Assembly (NCBI RefSeq): GCF_013364155.1
Contig: NZ_CP054916.1
Coordinates: 5,577,001 to 5,641,000, forward strand
Length of the DNA: 64,000 nucleotides
Origin: Streptomyces sp. NA02950
GTDB lineage: Bacteria; Actinomycetota; Actinomycetes; Streptomycetales; Streptomycetaceae
Direction: 5' to 3'
Position numbers and translations under genes: made by a program
Part shown: positions 18,071 to 26,434 of the stretch, piece after piece
Layout: the number at the start of each line of letters is the position of its first letter
Position numbering within the stretch: position 1 is the stretch's first letter
The notes under the pieces: generated by a model
The model's database searches: none
The model's input: only the letters and a program-made list of their open reading frames with translations
What the model was told of the DNA's origin: nothing

Positions 18071-18367
18071 TCAGTACGCCTCCGGGCGCGCCCGGCGCAC
18101 GGATGCGGTCACCATCGCGACCCCGAGCCCCAGAAAGGCGGAGCCGCCGACGAGATACGGGGTGACGTCCACACTGCCGGTGTCGGCGAGGTCCTCCCCA
18201 GGAGTGGACGCGGACTGGCCGGCCCGGTCCGCGGACCGTGGCTGGGTTTCGGAGGCTGCCGACGGCTGTGTCCGCTCGACCGTGGCGTTGGCCGACGGGA
18301 CGAACCACAGGGCGCACAGCAGCGAGCCGGCAGCGGCGGCGGTCAGCAGCGGTCTGCGTGCGGACAC
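18071..18367 (-). CDS. Small cell-surface protein with LAXTG-type sorting signal
   Basis: A 98-aa protein. It starts at GTG 18367, with a perfect AAGGAGG 8 bases upstream. Residues 1-28 are a signal peptide ending SANA. A short Ser/Thr/Gln-rich stretch follows. The C-terminus is a classic sortase signal: LADTG (60-64), a hydrophobic segment (about 69-88) and a basic tail RRAR. LAXTG is the motif of Streptomyces class E sortases, so the product should be linked to peptidoglycan. With only about 30 residues exposed after processing, it may be a surface tag or small signalling protein rather than an enzyme. It is convergent with hutH. Confidence 0.72.
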   Translation of the reverse strand: MSARRPLLTAAAAGSLLCALWFVPSANATVERTQPSAASETQPRSADRAGQSASTPGEDLADTGSVDVTPYLVGGSAFLGLGVAMVTASVRRARPEAY

Positions 18368-18736
18368 AGCGGCATCCTCCTTGAGGCTGCGGTGACTTGA
18401 CCCCCGTCGGCCCGATCGTAGTGACAAGGGCGGGCCGGGCGGAAGCGAGTCCGGACGGGTGCGCACGCTCCGCTAAAAGACGTGTACCGAGAGTTCACAT
18501 TTTGTCCGGTTTTGTGAGCGGGTGGGTCGTCCGATCGCGCTGATGTGTCGCCGGGTGGACTGAGCCGCCCGGGTATGGGTACCGGCGGGCCGTAGGCTTG
18601 ACCGGCGCCTTTGCTAAGTGGCCTTGCACACAGTTTTACTGTGCGAGGAACCGGCCAAAAGGTACAGGCGTTCTTGTCGGATAGGTCCGGGGTTCTGGGG
18701 TCAAGATCAAGACCAGGTCAAATGGAGAAGCGTGTG
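18368..18736. other. Intergenic region before the L,D-transpeptidase gene
   Basis: A 369-bp divergent gap. No gene is visible. It has a patch of lower GC content around 18475-18520, the likely site of divergent promoters for the LAXTG protein and the transpeptidase. I see no clear operator. Confidence 0.4.
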
Positions 18737-19999
18737 ATGACGGACGGCAAGCGCCGTAGGGGGCTGGCGGCCGTGGCCGCTCTGCTCGGGGGTGTACTGA
18801 CGCTCGGGGCGTGCGGCGGCGGGGAGGACGGCGGCGACGGCAAGAACGACGGCCACGGCAAGTCGCAGTCGCAGGTCGACGAGGCGGCGGCCAAGGACGC
18901 GTCCGACGCCCACATCAAGATCACCCCGAAGACCGGTGCCACCAACGCGGGCATCAACAGTGACACCAAGGTCAAGGTCGACGGCGGCAAGCTCACCTCC
19001 GTGAAGATGACGGCCCCGGCCACCGGCTCCACCGTGGCGGGCTCCATATCGTCCGACGGGACGTCCTGGAAGCCGAACGGTCAGCTGGAGCGGTCCACCC
19101 AGTACAAGATCACCGCGTCGGCCAAGGACTCCGAGGGCCGTAAGGCCACGGAGCACTCGTCCTTCACCACCGTCTCGCCCTCCAACAGCTTCATCGGCAA
19201 CTTCACGCCGGAGGACGGCTCGAAGGTCGGTGTGGGCATGCCGGTGTCGATCAACTTCGACAAGCAGGTGTCCAACAAGAAGGCCGTCGAGTCCCACATC
19301 AAGGTCACTTCCTCCAGCGGCCAGCAGGTGGTCGGCCACTGGTTCAGCCCGACCCGGCTCGACCTGCGGCCCAAGGAGTACTGGAAGGCCAACTCGACCG
19401 TCACCTTCAAGCTGAAGCTGGACGGCGTCGAGGCGTCGCCCGGGGTCAAGGGCGTCCAGGACAAGACCGTCACCTTCAGGGTCGGCCACTCGCAGGTGAG
19501 CACGGTCGACGCCAAGGCCAAGACGATGAAGGTCGTGCGGGACGGAAAGACCCTCAAGACCATCAAGATCTCGGCGGGCAGCCCCGAGAACACGACCTAC
19601 AACGGCCAGATGGTGATCTCCGAGAAGTTCAAGGAGACCCGGATGAACGGTGCCACGGTCGGCTTCAAGGACGACGACGGCAAGGGCGAGTACGACATCA
19701 AGGACGTGCCGCACGCCATGCGCCTGTCCACCTCGGGCACCTTCATCCACGGCAACTACTGGGGCGCCAAGTCCATCTTCGGCAACGTCAACACCAGCCA
19801 CGGCTGTGTGGGCCTGTCGGACACCAAGGGCGCGGGCGACCCGAACACCGACGGCGCCTGGTTCTACGAGAACTCCCAGGTCGGTGATGTTGTGGTGGTG
19901 AAGAACTCCGCGGACCGCACCGTCCAGCCGGAGAACGGCCTCAACGGATGGAACATGGACTGGGATCAGTGGGTGGCCGGCAGCGCTGTCGGCGCCTGA
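18737..19999 (+). CDS. L,D-transpeptidase lipoprotein (YkuD domain)
   Basis: A 420-aa exported enzyme that forms 3-3 cross-links in peptidoglycan. The signal peptide ends in lipobox LTLGAC (Cys about 25), so the enzyme is membrane-anchored. Two Ig-like domains of bacterial L,D-transpeptidases follow (about residues 50-270). The YkuD catalytic domain carries the HGNYW His region and the catalytic NTSHGCVGLS motif. A Trp-rich C-terminal end (NGWNMDWDQW) is typical of the actinobacterial subgroup. The ATG at 18737 is 9 bases after GGAG; ATG 18722 is possible. A strong convergent terminator lies downstream. Confidence 0.93.
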   Translation: MTDGKRRRGLAAVAALLGGVLTLGACGGGEDGGDGKNDGHGKSQSQVDEAAAKDASDAHIKITPKTGATNAGINSDTKVKVDGGKLTSVKMTAPATGSTVAGSISSDGTSWKPNGQLERSTQYKITASAKDSEGRKATEHSSFTTVSPSNSFIGNFTPEDGSKVGVGMPVSINFDKQVSNKKAVESHIKVTSSSGQQVVGHWFSPTRLDLRPKEYWKANSTVTFKLKLDGVEASPGVKGVQDKTVTFRVGHSQVSTVDAKAKTMKVVRDGKTLKTIKISAGSPENTTYNGQMVISEKFKETRMNGATVGFKDDDGKGEYDIKDVPHAMRLSTSGTFIHGNYWGAKSIFGNVNTSHGCVGLSDTKGAGDPNTDGAWFYENSQVGDVVVVKNSADRTVQPENGLNGWNMDWDQWVAGSAVGA

Positions 20000-20018
20000 C
20001 ACCCCCTCTCCTCACCAC

Positions 20019-20062
20019 CGCCGGGCGGCGGTCGGCCTTCGAAGGCCGACCGCCGCCCGGCG
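20019..20062. terminator. 44-bp perfect inverted repeat between the transpeptidase and RDD genes
   Basis: 22-base arms meet at a TTCGAA centre, so the hairpin has essentially only a turn as its loop. It lies 19 bases after one stop codon and 4 bases from the stop codon of the opposing gene; a bidirectional terminator. Confidence 0.85.
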
Positions 20063-20066
20063 CGTT

Positions 20067-20594
20067 TCAGCCGGGGTACCCCAGCCGCCGCAGATCCTTC
20101 ACCCGCACGTACACCACCTTGCAGTGATCCTCGTACGGGTCACCGTCGGCGCAGAACAGGCCGCGCACCGGCTGCATCGGCAGCCAGGTCATCCCCAGCA
20201 GCCAGCGGTGGACCAGCCGCCAGAAGCCCGGCCGGCCGGCGTCCGGCTCGCGCACCACCCGCATGCGCAGCAGCCACTTGCCGGCCGAGGCCCGGAACAC
20301 CCAGGCCCCCAGGATCTGGTTGGCGAAGGACAGCCCGAACACACAGACCAGGAACAGGACCAGGGCGTTCGCCTCGACCTTGAGCTGCGGGAGCACCCGC
20401 AGGGCGAGCGGTGTGCCGACGCCGAAGGCGAGGAGGAAGTCGACCGTCGCCGCCAGCATGCGGCGCTCGTCACCGGCCGGTTCGGGCAGACGCGGTGCCG
20501 GTGGCGGGTGGGGCCCCGGCGGGGGGTGCGGGGAGAGGTGGGGACTGGACGGCATGGGTCCGTAGGGCGGTTGCTGCCCCCGTTGGGCGATCAT
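20067..20594 (-). CDS. RDD-family membrane protein
   Basis: A 175-aa protein. A Pro/His-rich N-terminus (about residues 1-40) is followed by an RDD domain: a first membrane helix starting with the conserved RMLAATVDFLLAFGV, a second (LVLFLVCVFGLSFANQILG), the motif ASAGKWLLRMRVVRE, and a C-terminal hydrophobic segment. RDD proteins are poorly understood; some affect ion transport. The start is ATG 20594. No operon partner. Confidence 0.82.
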   Translation of the reverse strand: MIAQRGQQPPYGPMPSSPHLSPHPPPGPHPPPAPRLPEPAGDERRMLAATVDFLLAFGVGTPLALRVLPQLKVEANALVLFLVCVFGLSFANQILGAWVFRASAGKWLLRMRVVREPDAGRPGFWRLVHRWLLGMTWLPMQPVRGLFCADGDPYEDHCKVVYVRVKDLRRLGYPG

Positions 20595-20751
20595 GAAGGA
20601 ATTCTGTCAAAGGGGGTCCGCCGCAGATCAGCCCCCGGTCCGTCCCGCCCGCCCGCGCCGAGTGGCGGCCGGGACGGATCGGGGGAAGGGTGGGTGAAGC
20701 GGGTGGTCCCGTCCGGCGCCGGGCCGGCCGGACCGCACCCGGGAGGCGGCC

Positions 20752-21534
20752 ATGCCCGACGTCACGTCCTACCAGCCCGGAACGCCGTGCTGGATCGATC
20801 TCATGGTCCCCGACCAGCGGGCCGCCCTGGACTTCTACTCCGGGCTCTTCGGCTGGTCCGGGGAGGTCGGCCCGCCGGAGACCGGCGGCTACGCCCTGTG
20901 CGCCCTGAAGGACAAGCCGGTGGCGGGCATCATGTCGGCCCAGGCAGCGGGCGAGGAGCCCCCGCCGCCGACGGTGTGGACCACCTACTTCTCCTCGGCC
21001 GACGCCCAGGCCACCTCGGAGGCGATCAGCCGCGCCGGGGGCACCGTGCTGCTGCCGGTGATGGATGTGATGGACCTCGGGCGGATGCTGGTGGCGGCCG
21101 ACCCCACCGGGGCCGTCTTCGGCGTCTGGCAGCCACTGGAGTTCGCCGGTGCGGGGCTGGTCAACGAACCGGGCGCGCTGATCTGGAACGAGCTCAACAC
21201 CCGTGACCGCGAAGCGGCGTCCGCGTTCTACGCCGAGGCGCTGGGCCTGGAGACCGCTCCCATGGAGGGCGCCGAGGACTACTACTCGCTCTCCGTCAAC
21301 GGCCGTACCGTCGGCGGGCTCCAGCCGTTGCGCGAGGGGATGCCGCCCGACACCCCCTCGCACTGGATGGTGTACTTCGCGGTCGAGCAGGTGGACCGGA
21401 CGGTGGCCAAGCTCTCCGCGGAGGGCGGGGCGGTGTTGCAGCCGCCGTTCGACATGGTGGCGGGCCGGATGTCGGTGGTGCGCGACCCGCAGGGCGCCGC
21501 GTTCTCCGTCATCGCCCCGAAGCCGATGGGCTAG
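20752..21534 (+). CDS. VOC-superfamily protein with two glyoxalase-like domains
   Basis: A 260-aa protein made of two tandem vicinal-oxygen-chelate domains: residues about 8-125 (TPCWIDLMVPDQRAALDFYS) and 138-258 (LIWNELNTRDREAASAFYAE). Each ends with the DPTGAVFGVWQ or DPQGAAFSVIAP strand. Similar proteins are annotated as glyoxalase/bleomycin-resistance or hydroxylase-like; the reaction is unknown. ATG 20752 follows GGGAGG at 5 bases. The stop codon is immediately adjacent to a MITE. Confidence 0.85.
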   Translation: MPDVTSYQPGTPCWIDLMVPDQRAALDFYSGLFGWSGEVGPPETGGYALCALKDKPVAGIMSAQAAGEEPPPPTVWTTYFSSADAQATSEAISRAGGTVLLPVMDVMDLGRMLVAADPTGAVFGVWQPLEFAGAGLVNEPGALIWNELNTRDREAASAFYAEALGLETAPMEGAEDYYSLSVNGRTVGGLQPLREGMPPDTPSHWMVYFAVEQVDRTVAKLSAEGGAVLQPPFDMVAGRMSVVRDPQGAAFSVIAPKPMG

Positions 21535-21722
21535 TGCCGCGTCAGCCAAGGTCCGCCCCGCTCGCCGCCGCGGCACGCTCCCCCGGCTACCGCTGGGAGG
21601 TGCCCCCTCTCGCTGCGTTGGCCGAAAGCCCGGGCAGGCCCCCTACGAGGGCTTCCCCGCCGCCTTGCGATCGCACGCACCAGGACGCCTCGCCACCGGG
21701 CAAACCGTGGCTGACGCGGCAC
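21534..21722 (-). mobile_element. 189-bp MITE-like element with 19-bp terminal inverted repeats
   Basis: The ends 21534-21552 and 21704-21722 are inverted repeats (18 of 19 bases match; outer end GTGCCGCGTCAGCCA). It has no coding capacity. On the minus strand its middle matches the element at 61192-61409 in order: ATCGCAAGGCGG, GCCCTCGT, CAACGCAGC and the 30-bp core (21578-21607). It sits between two convergent genes, and its first base is the last base of the upstream stop codon. I find no clear target-site duplication. Confidence 0.7.
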
Positions 21723-21752
21723 CAGCGCTCCCGATCGAGGGGCGGGCGGCGG

Positions 21753-23204
21753 TCAGCGCCGCTTGACGACGAAGTAGCCCGAGGTGGAGCCGTACGGCTC
21801 GTAGGTGGCGCCGGGGTGCAGCTGACGGGCGTAGGCCACCACCTCGTCCATGCTGCGCTCCGGCTCCTGGAGGGCTATGTAGTCCGGTTCGACACCGCGG
21901 GCCGCGCCCACCCACAGCACTCTGCAGCGGTCGGTGAGCCGGGATATCGGCCCCACGTTGGCCTCCACCGACGCCCCGTCCGGGATCCGGCCCAGCAGCC
22001 GTTCCACCGCCCTGACCTCCGGGGGCTTGCGGTAGGTGGCCTCCTTGGTGAGGTCGTACAGCGGCAGGGCGGACGACAGCGCCAGGGCGGCCCCGCACAC
22101 CGCGGCGGGCAGCTGGCGGGAGTACGAGACGAGCCAGGCCCGGCGGCTGTCGCGGGTCCGGGCCAGGGCGTCCGTCAGGGCCAGGAAGACCACCGGCATC
22201 AGCACCGCGCTGTAGTGCCAGTCGGTGCCCCAGTAGTGGTCGTCGTGGGAGAGGAAGCGCCAGCCGAGGGTGGGTCCGGCCACCAGCAGCAGCGGGGAGC
22301 GCAGCGCCAGCAGTCCGGTCGTCGGCAGCAGGATCCACAGCAGGGTGCGCAGCACGGTGCCGAAGGGGATGGTGCCGGTCTGGTCGCCGCCGCCGCCGAC
22401 CTTGTTCCAGTAGTCGTACGAGCCCGTGCCGTTGAAGCCGGGGATGATGACGCCCAGCGCGAGGGCCGAGGCCAGCACGCCGAAGACCATGAGGCCGATG
22501 GCGAGCGGGGTGATCCGCACCGAGTGGGTCCGCCAGGTGCGGATCACGATGACGGCGCCGATAGCGGCCACGGTGGCGCCCATGTCCTCCTTGACGAGGA
22601 CCAGCGGGGCGGCGCACAGCATCGCCGCGTACCAGCGCTCGCGCAGCACCGCCTCCAGACAGAAGGCCAGCAGCGGGACGGCGAAGCAGATCTCGTGGAA
22701 GTCGAAGTCCACGGCGCGCTGGACGCCCCAGGACGCCCCGTAGGCGATGCCGATCGCCAGCCCGCGGCCGCGGCCCAGCAGCCGGGCGGCGACGCGGGTC
22801 ACGGGGACGGCTGAGACGGCGAACAGCGCCGCCTGCGCCACCAGCAGCGTGACGGGGCCGGGGAAGACCCGGTAGACCGGGCCGAGCAGGGCCGTGATGG
22901 GGCTGAAGTGATCGCCGAGGATATTGGCGCCGGGGCCCTTGAGATCGGCCACCGGCTCCTGGAAGTGCGCGTACGCCCGTATCGCCTGTTCGAAGATGCC
23001 CAGGTCCCAGGACATGCTGGCCATGCGGCGGTAGCGGCAGACCGACAGTGCCGCGTAGAGCGCGAAGAGGACGAGGGCCAGCCAGTACGGGTCCAGCCGC
23101 GGTCCGCGCAGCCCCCTCGCCCGGCTGAGCAGCCGGGCACGGCCCGTGGTGGCGGTCGCCCCGTCCGCGGTGCTGCCGGGCGGGAGTGCTGCGGCCGTGT
23201 CCAT
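21753..23204 (-). CDS. DUF2079 multi-pass membrane protein
   Basis: A 483-aa protein with about nine to eleven hydrophobic helices and the DUF2079 signature MSWDLGIFEQAIRAYAHFQE followed by LGDHFSPITALLGPVYRVFP. The family resembles GT-C glycosyltransferases in layout: an acidic loop near the N-terminus, many helices, then a soluble C-terminal part (about residues 395-483) outside the membrane. It may handle lipid-linked sugars, which is inference. It is divergent from an HNH-nuclease lipoprotein gene with only 59 bases between the starts. Confidence 0.83.
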   Translation of the reverse strand: MDTAAALPPGSTADGATATTGRARLLSRARGLRGPRLDPYWLALVLFALYAALSVCRYRRMASMSWDLGIFEQAIRAYAHFQEPVADLKGPGANILGDHFSPITALLGPVYRVFPGPVTLLVAQAALFAVSAVPVTRVAARLLGRGRGLAIGIAYGASWGVQRAVDFDFHEICFAVPLLAFCLEAVLRERWYAAMLCAAPLVLVKEDMGATVAAIGAVIVIRTWRTHSVRITPLAIGLMVFGVLASALALGVIIPGFNGTGSYDYWNKVGGGGDQTGTIPFGTVLRTLLWILLPTTGLLALRSPLLLVAGPTLGWRFLSHDDHYWGTDWHYSAVLMPVVFLALTDALARTRDSRRAWLVSYSRQLPAAVCGAALALSSALPLYDLTKEATYRKPPEVRAVERLLGRIPDGASVEANVGPISRLTDRCRVLWVGAARGVEPDYIALQEPERSMDEVVAYARQLHPGATYEPYGSTSGYFVVKRR

Positions 23205-23263
23205 CCAGGGTCCTTATCGTGTGGGCGGTCTGTGCGAAAAGATACGCGAAGGGGGCGAGACGG

Positions 23264-23980
23264 TTGCAGGGACGGTTTCGGGATGTGGGGCGGGGAACCG
23301 CGGTGGTGCTGGCCGCGCTGCTCGCCGTGGCCGGCTGCCGGCCCGGCGGGGGCGGGGACGCGGGCAGGTCGGACGAGGGCGGCGGGCCGGGGAGCGGGCG
23401 GCCGTCCGGACCGGCGCTCTCCGCTGTGGCGTCGCTCACGGTCAAGGGGCGGGCGCCGAAGACGGGTTACGAACGCAGTGCCTTCGGCAGCTCGTGGGTG
23501 GACACCGACGACAACGGCTGCGGGACGCGCGACGACATCCTCAAGCGGGATCTGGCGAAGGTGCGGTTCCGCGGCGGGCACTGCCTGGTCGCCTCCGGCA
23601 CGCTGGACGACGATCCGTACACCGGCCGCAGCATGCGGTTCGTGCGCGGCCACAGCAAGGTCGACATCGACCATGTGGTGGCGCTCTCCGACGCCTGGCA
23701 GAAGGGGGCGGGGCAGTGGGACCGGGACAAGCGGGTGGCGTTCGCCAACGATCCGCTGAATCTGATCGCGGTGGACGCCTCCGCCAACCGCGGCAAGGGC
23801 GACGGGGACGCGGCGACCTGGTTGCCGCCCAACAAGGCGTACCGCTGTGACTATGTGGCGCACCAGGTCGCGGTGAAGAAGAAGTACGGGGTGTGGGTGA
23901 CCCGGGCCGAGAAGGACGCGATGACGCGGGTGCTGAACCGGTGCCCGGACGCCAAGCTGCCCGCGCGCGGCGGCCGTTAG
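23264..23980 (+). CDS. HNH-endonuclease-family lipoprotein (DUF1524-like)
   Basis: A 238-aa exported protein with a probable TTG start at 23264, 8 bases after AAGGGGG; a GTG at 23285 is the alternative. The signal peptide ends in lipobox LLAVAGC. The nuclease-like domain has the pattern DIDHVVALSDAWQ, DPLNLIAVDASANRGKGDGD and WLPPN, corresponding to the His-Asn-His metal site of GmrSD-type HNH proteins. Cys pairs (NGCGTRD/GGHC and YRCDYV/NRC) suggest disulfides, as expected outside the cell. Such secreted nucleases are widespread in Streptomyces; the role may be nucleic-acid scavenging. Confidence 0.85.
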   Translation: MQGRFRDVGRGTAVVLAALLAVAGCRPGGGGDAGRSDEGGGPGSGRPSGPALSAVASLTVKGRAPKTGYERSAFGSSWVDTDDNGCGTRDDILKRDLAKVRFRGGHCLVASGTLDDDPYTGRSMRFVRGHSKVDIDHVVALSDAWQKGAGQWDRDKRVAFANDPLNLIAVDASANRGKGDGDAATWLPPNKAYRCDYVAHQVAVKKKYGVWVTRAEKDAMTRVLNRCPDAKLPARGGR

Positions 23981-24054
23981 GCGTACGCCGGGCGCGGGCA
24001 GGGGGGCCGGGGAGGTCAGCCGGCGCCCCCTGCCCGGACCGCCCGGACCGCCCG

Positions 24055-24608
24055 GTGGCCGCCCCGCCCGTCCCCGTACCGCTGCCCCGCCCCGCCGGAC
24101 CGGCCGGGCGGCCGGATGTCGCCGCCGCCGTCGACGAGGTCGAGCGGCAGCTCGACCAGGGCCGGCTCACCCAGGCCGTGGACCTGCTCGGGGCCGTCCT
24201 CCCGGTCGCGGCCGCCGAGCACGGTGAGCACTCCACCGTCGTACGCTCGCTGCGCGCGCAGTACGCGTCGACCCTCATGGACGACGGCCAGTACCGCCGC
24301 GCCCTGCCCGGACTGCGGCGGTCGGCCGACGAGTACGCCGCCGAGTCCGGCCCACGCACCGGTCGCTCCGGGCCGGTTACGAGGCCGCCCAGCTGCCCTG
24401 CTTCGAGCGCTGCGCCGCCACCGAGCCGGGCCCGCCGCTGGACATCCGCCGCCGGATCGGCCATCTGCCGCTCTCCCTCGGCGACCGCCCGGCCGCGCAG
24501 GACACCCTCGTCCGGCTGCCGCACGACGCGGAGCGGGTGCGCGGGCCGCACCATCCGCTCCCCGGCGAGATCCGCCGCACCCTGCGCCGGCTCGGTCAGG
24601 TCCGGTAG
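24055..24608 (+). pseudogene. Remnant of a Ser/Thr protein kinase gene (C-terminal TPR-like part)
   Basis: Frame 1 (from about 24055) encodes the segment DVAAAVDEVERQLDQGRL...LDDGQYRRALPGLRR, typical of the C-terminal repeat region of Streptomyces Ser/Thr kinases. After about 24355 the similarity moves to another frame, encoding AGYEAAQLPCFERCAA, then LDIRRRIGHLPLSLGDRPAA and GEIRRTLRRLGQVR, ending in TAG at 24606-24608. The kinase domain, membrane segment and start are missing, and the two pieces are joined by a frameshift or deletion. It is therefore a decaying fragment. It lies 75 bases after the HNH gene. Confidence 0.65.
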
Positions 24609-24751
24609 CCGGATCCCGGCGGATCCCGCGGGAGGCTGACCAAGACGCCGGTGAATCGTTGTCCAAGCAGTGGCCTGGGCCGCGCCGACTCCATACCATC
24701 GATCAACGCCAGATCGTCTGTCGCGCCGCACGATCTCTGCCGGGAGGCTCA

Positions 24752-25369
24752 ATGATCCGCCGCCGTACTGCGCTCTCCGTCTCCGCCGCGTCCGCCCTGC
24801 TGCTCTCCGCCCCGCTCCTCACGGCCTGCGGCGAGGCCCCGCGCCCGGGTGCCGCCGCCGTGGTGGACGGCGACCGGATCACCGTCTCGCAGCTCCAGGC
24901 GCAGGTGAAGGACGTACGGGACGCGCAGCGCGGCTCACCCAAGGCCGACCAGCTCCTCGCGGCCGGCGGCCGGCTGAGCCAGGACACCCTGATCCGCATG
25001 ATCCAGTTCCGCGTCATCGAGCGGGCGGGCAAGGACAACGGCGTCACCGTCACCCGCCGCGAGGTGCAGCGGGCCCGCGGCGAAGCCGAGCAGCAGGCGG
25101 GCAGCGGCGCCGCGCTGCGCGCCCTCTACCTGGAGCAGGGCATCGCCCCGGACCGGATCGACGAGGCCGTCCGGATGGACCTCACCCGCAGCGCGCTGCT
25201 GCGCAAGCTGGGCACCACCAAGGTCAACTCGGTCTTCGCCCGCACCTCCAAGGCGCTCGACATCGAGGTCAACCCGCGCTACGGGAAGTGGGACGACAAC
25301 CAGGGCACCGCGGTCCTCGCCAAGGAGGCATGGCTGCGCACCTCGGGCGGCTCCCCGGAGGTTGCGTAA
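24752..25369 (+). CDS. SurA N-terminal-domain lipoprotein
   Basis: A 205-aa exported protein. The signal peptide ends in lipobox LLTAC (Cys about 25). Residues 30-150 match the SurA/PpiC chaperone N-terminal domain: AAVVDGDRITVSQLQAQVKD and QFRVIERAGKDNGVTVTRRE. No peptidyl-prolyl isomerase domain follows, so it would act as a holdase for exported proteins if the assignment is right. ATG 24752 follows GGGAGG. mazG begins 14 bases downstream, and pairing of this gene with mazG is usual in Streptomyces. Confidence 0.87.
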   Translation: MIRRRTALSVSAASALLLSAPLLTACGEAPRPGAAAVVDGDRITVSQLQAQVKDVRDAQRGSPKADQLLAAGGRLSQDTLIRMIQFRVIERAGKDNGVTVTRREVQRARGEAEQQAGSGAALRALYLEQGIAPDRIDEAVRMDLTRSALLRKLGTTKVNSVFARTSKALDIEVNPRYGKWDDNQGTAVLAKEAWLRTSGGSPEVA

Positions 25370-25383
25370 GTTACGTTGCAAGG

Positions 25384-26385
25384 GTGACCGCACCAGACTC
25401 AGCCGTCCCGGCCGACGCCGCCGCCACCGGCCGTATCGTCCTTCTCACCACCAGCCACCGGGTGGCGCCGGGGCTGCTGTCCTGGCCCGCGTGGCAGGCG
25501 CTGCGCGCCGCCGACCGGGTGCTGTGCGGCGACGGCGGCCATCCGCAGCTGCCCTATCTGCGGGAGGCGGGCATCACGGTGGAGCGGGCGGTGCCGACCG
25601 CGCGCGAACTGGTCGACCACTGCCGGTCCGGAGGCGGCCGCGGTGTCGTGGTGATCACCTCGGCGGACGGGGAGTCCGAGCTGACCGACGGGCTGGCCCG
25701 GCTGGCCGGTTCCGGCCGTGAGTCCATGCCGGACCTGGAACTGCTGCCCGGCTCCTACGACCTCCCCGGCGCCCGGCTGCTCGACCTGGTGCAGATCATG
25801 GACCGGATCCGGGCCGAATGCCCGTGGAGCGGTACCCGCACCAACGCGGAGCTGGTGAAGTACGGCATCGAGGAGGCGTACGAACTCGTCGAGGCCATCG
25901 AGGACGGCGACCGCGAGGCGCTGCGCGAGGAGCTCGGCGATGTGCTGCTCCAGGTCGTCTTCCACGCCCGGATCGCCGAGGACGACCCGGAGCTGCCGTT
26001 CTCGATCGACGACGTGGCGGGCGGCATCGTGGACAAGCTGATCCGCCGCCATCCGCATGTGTTCGGCGACGAGGCCGCCGAGACACCCGAGGACGTCAAG
26101 GCGCACTGGCTGCGCACCAAGGCGGTCGAGAAGCAACGCACCTCGGTCACAGAAGGGGTGCCGCTCGGTCAGCCCGCGCTGGCGCTCACCGCCAAGCTGG
26201 CCTCCCGCGCCCGGACCGCCGGGCTCGGTGTCCCGCTCCCGGAGGGCGAGGGCATCGGCTACGAACTGCTGGCGCTGGCGGTGCGCGCGGAGGCCGAGGG
26301 CATCGAGCCGGAGACCGCCCTGCGGGCCGCGGCCCGCGCCTACCGGGACGCGATACGCGCCGCGGAGGACTCCGCGGCGCGCTGA
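25384..26385 (+). CDS. mazG: MazG nucleoside-triphosphate pyrophosphohydrolase
   Basis: A 333-aa protein. The N-terminal half (to about 120) resembles the degenerate SAM-methylase-like extension of actinobacterial MazG. The catalytic MazG domain has MDRIRAECPWSGTRTNAELV and the metal-binding EEAYELVEAIEDGDREALREELGD helix pair, with a second block VKAHWLRTKAVEKQR. It removes damaged or excess nucleoside triphosphates and affects (p)ppGpp-linked survival in other bacteria. The start is GTG 25384. TACGTT lies 6 bases upstream, so the mRNA may be leaderless, or the gene is translated from the upstream lipoprotein transcript. Confidence 0.92.
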   Translation: MTAPDSAVPADAAATGRIVLLTTSHRVAPGLLSWPAWQALRAADRVLCGDGGHPQLPYLREAGITVERAVPTARELVDHCRSGGGRGVVVITSADGESELTDGLARLAGSGRESMPDLELLPGSYDLPGARLLDLVQIMDRIRAECPWSGTRTNAELVKYGIEEAYELVEAIEDGDREALREELGDVLLQVVFHARIAEDDPELPFSIDDVAGGIVDKLIRRHPHVFGDEAAETPEDVKAHWLRTKAVEKQRTSVTEGVPLGQPALALTAKLASRARTAGLGVPLPEGEGIGYELLALAVRAEAEGIEPETALRAAARAYRDAIRAAEDSAAR

Positions 26386-26434
26386 GGCGGGCGCGCGCGG
26401 GCGTGAGACAGCTGCCGGAGGGTACCCGGGCGCC

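Noticed and set aside
15684..18395. A 903-codon open frame overlapping cdgE and hutH
   Set aside because: It is a shadow of the two real genes: Arg/Gly/Pro/Ala-rich with no domain, and both overlapped genes have intact catalytic motifs.
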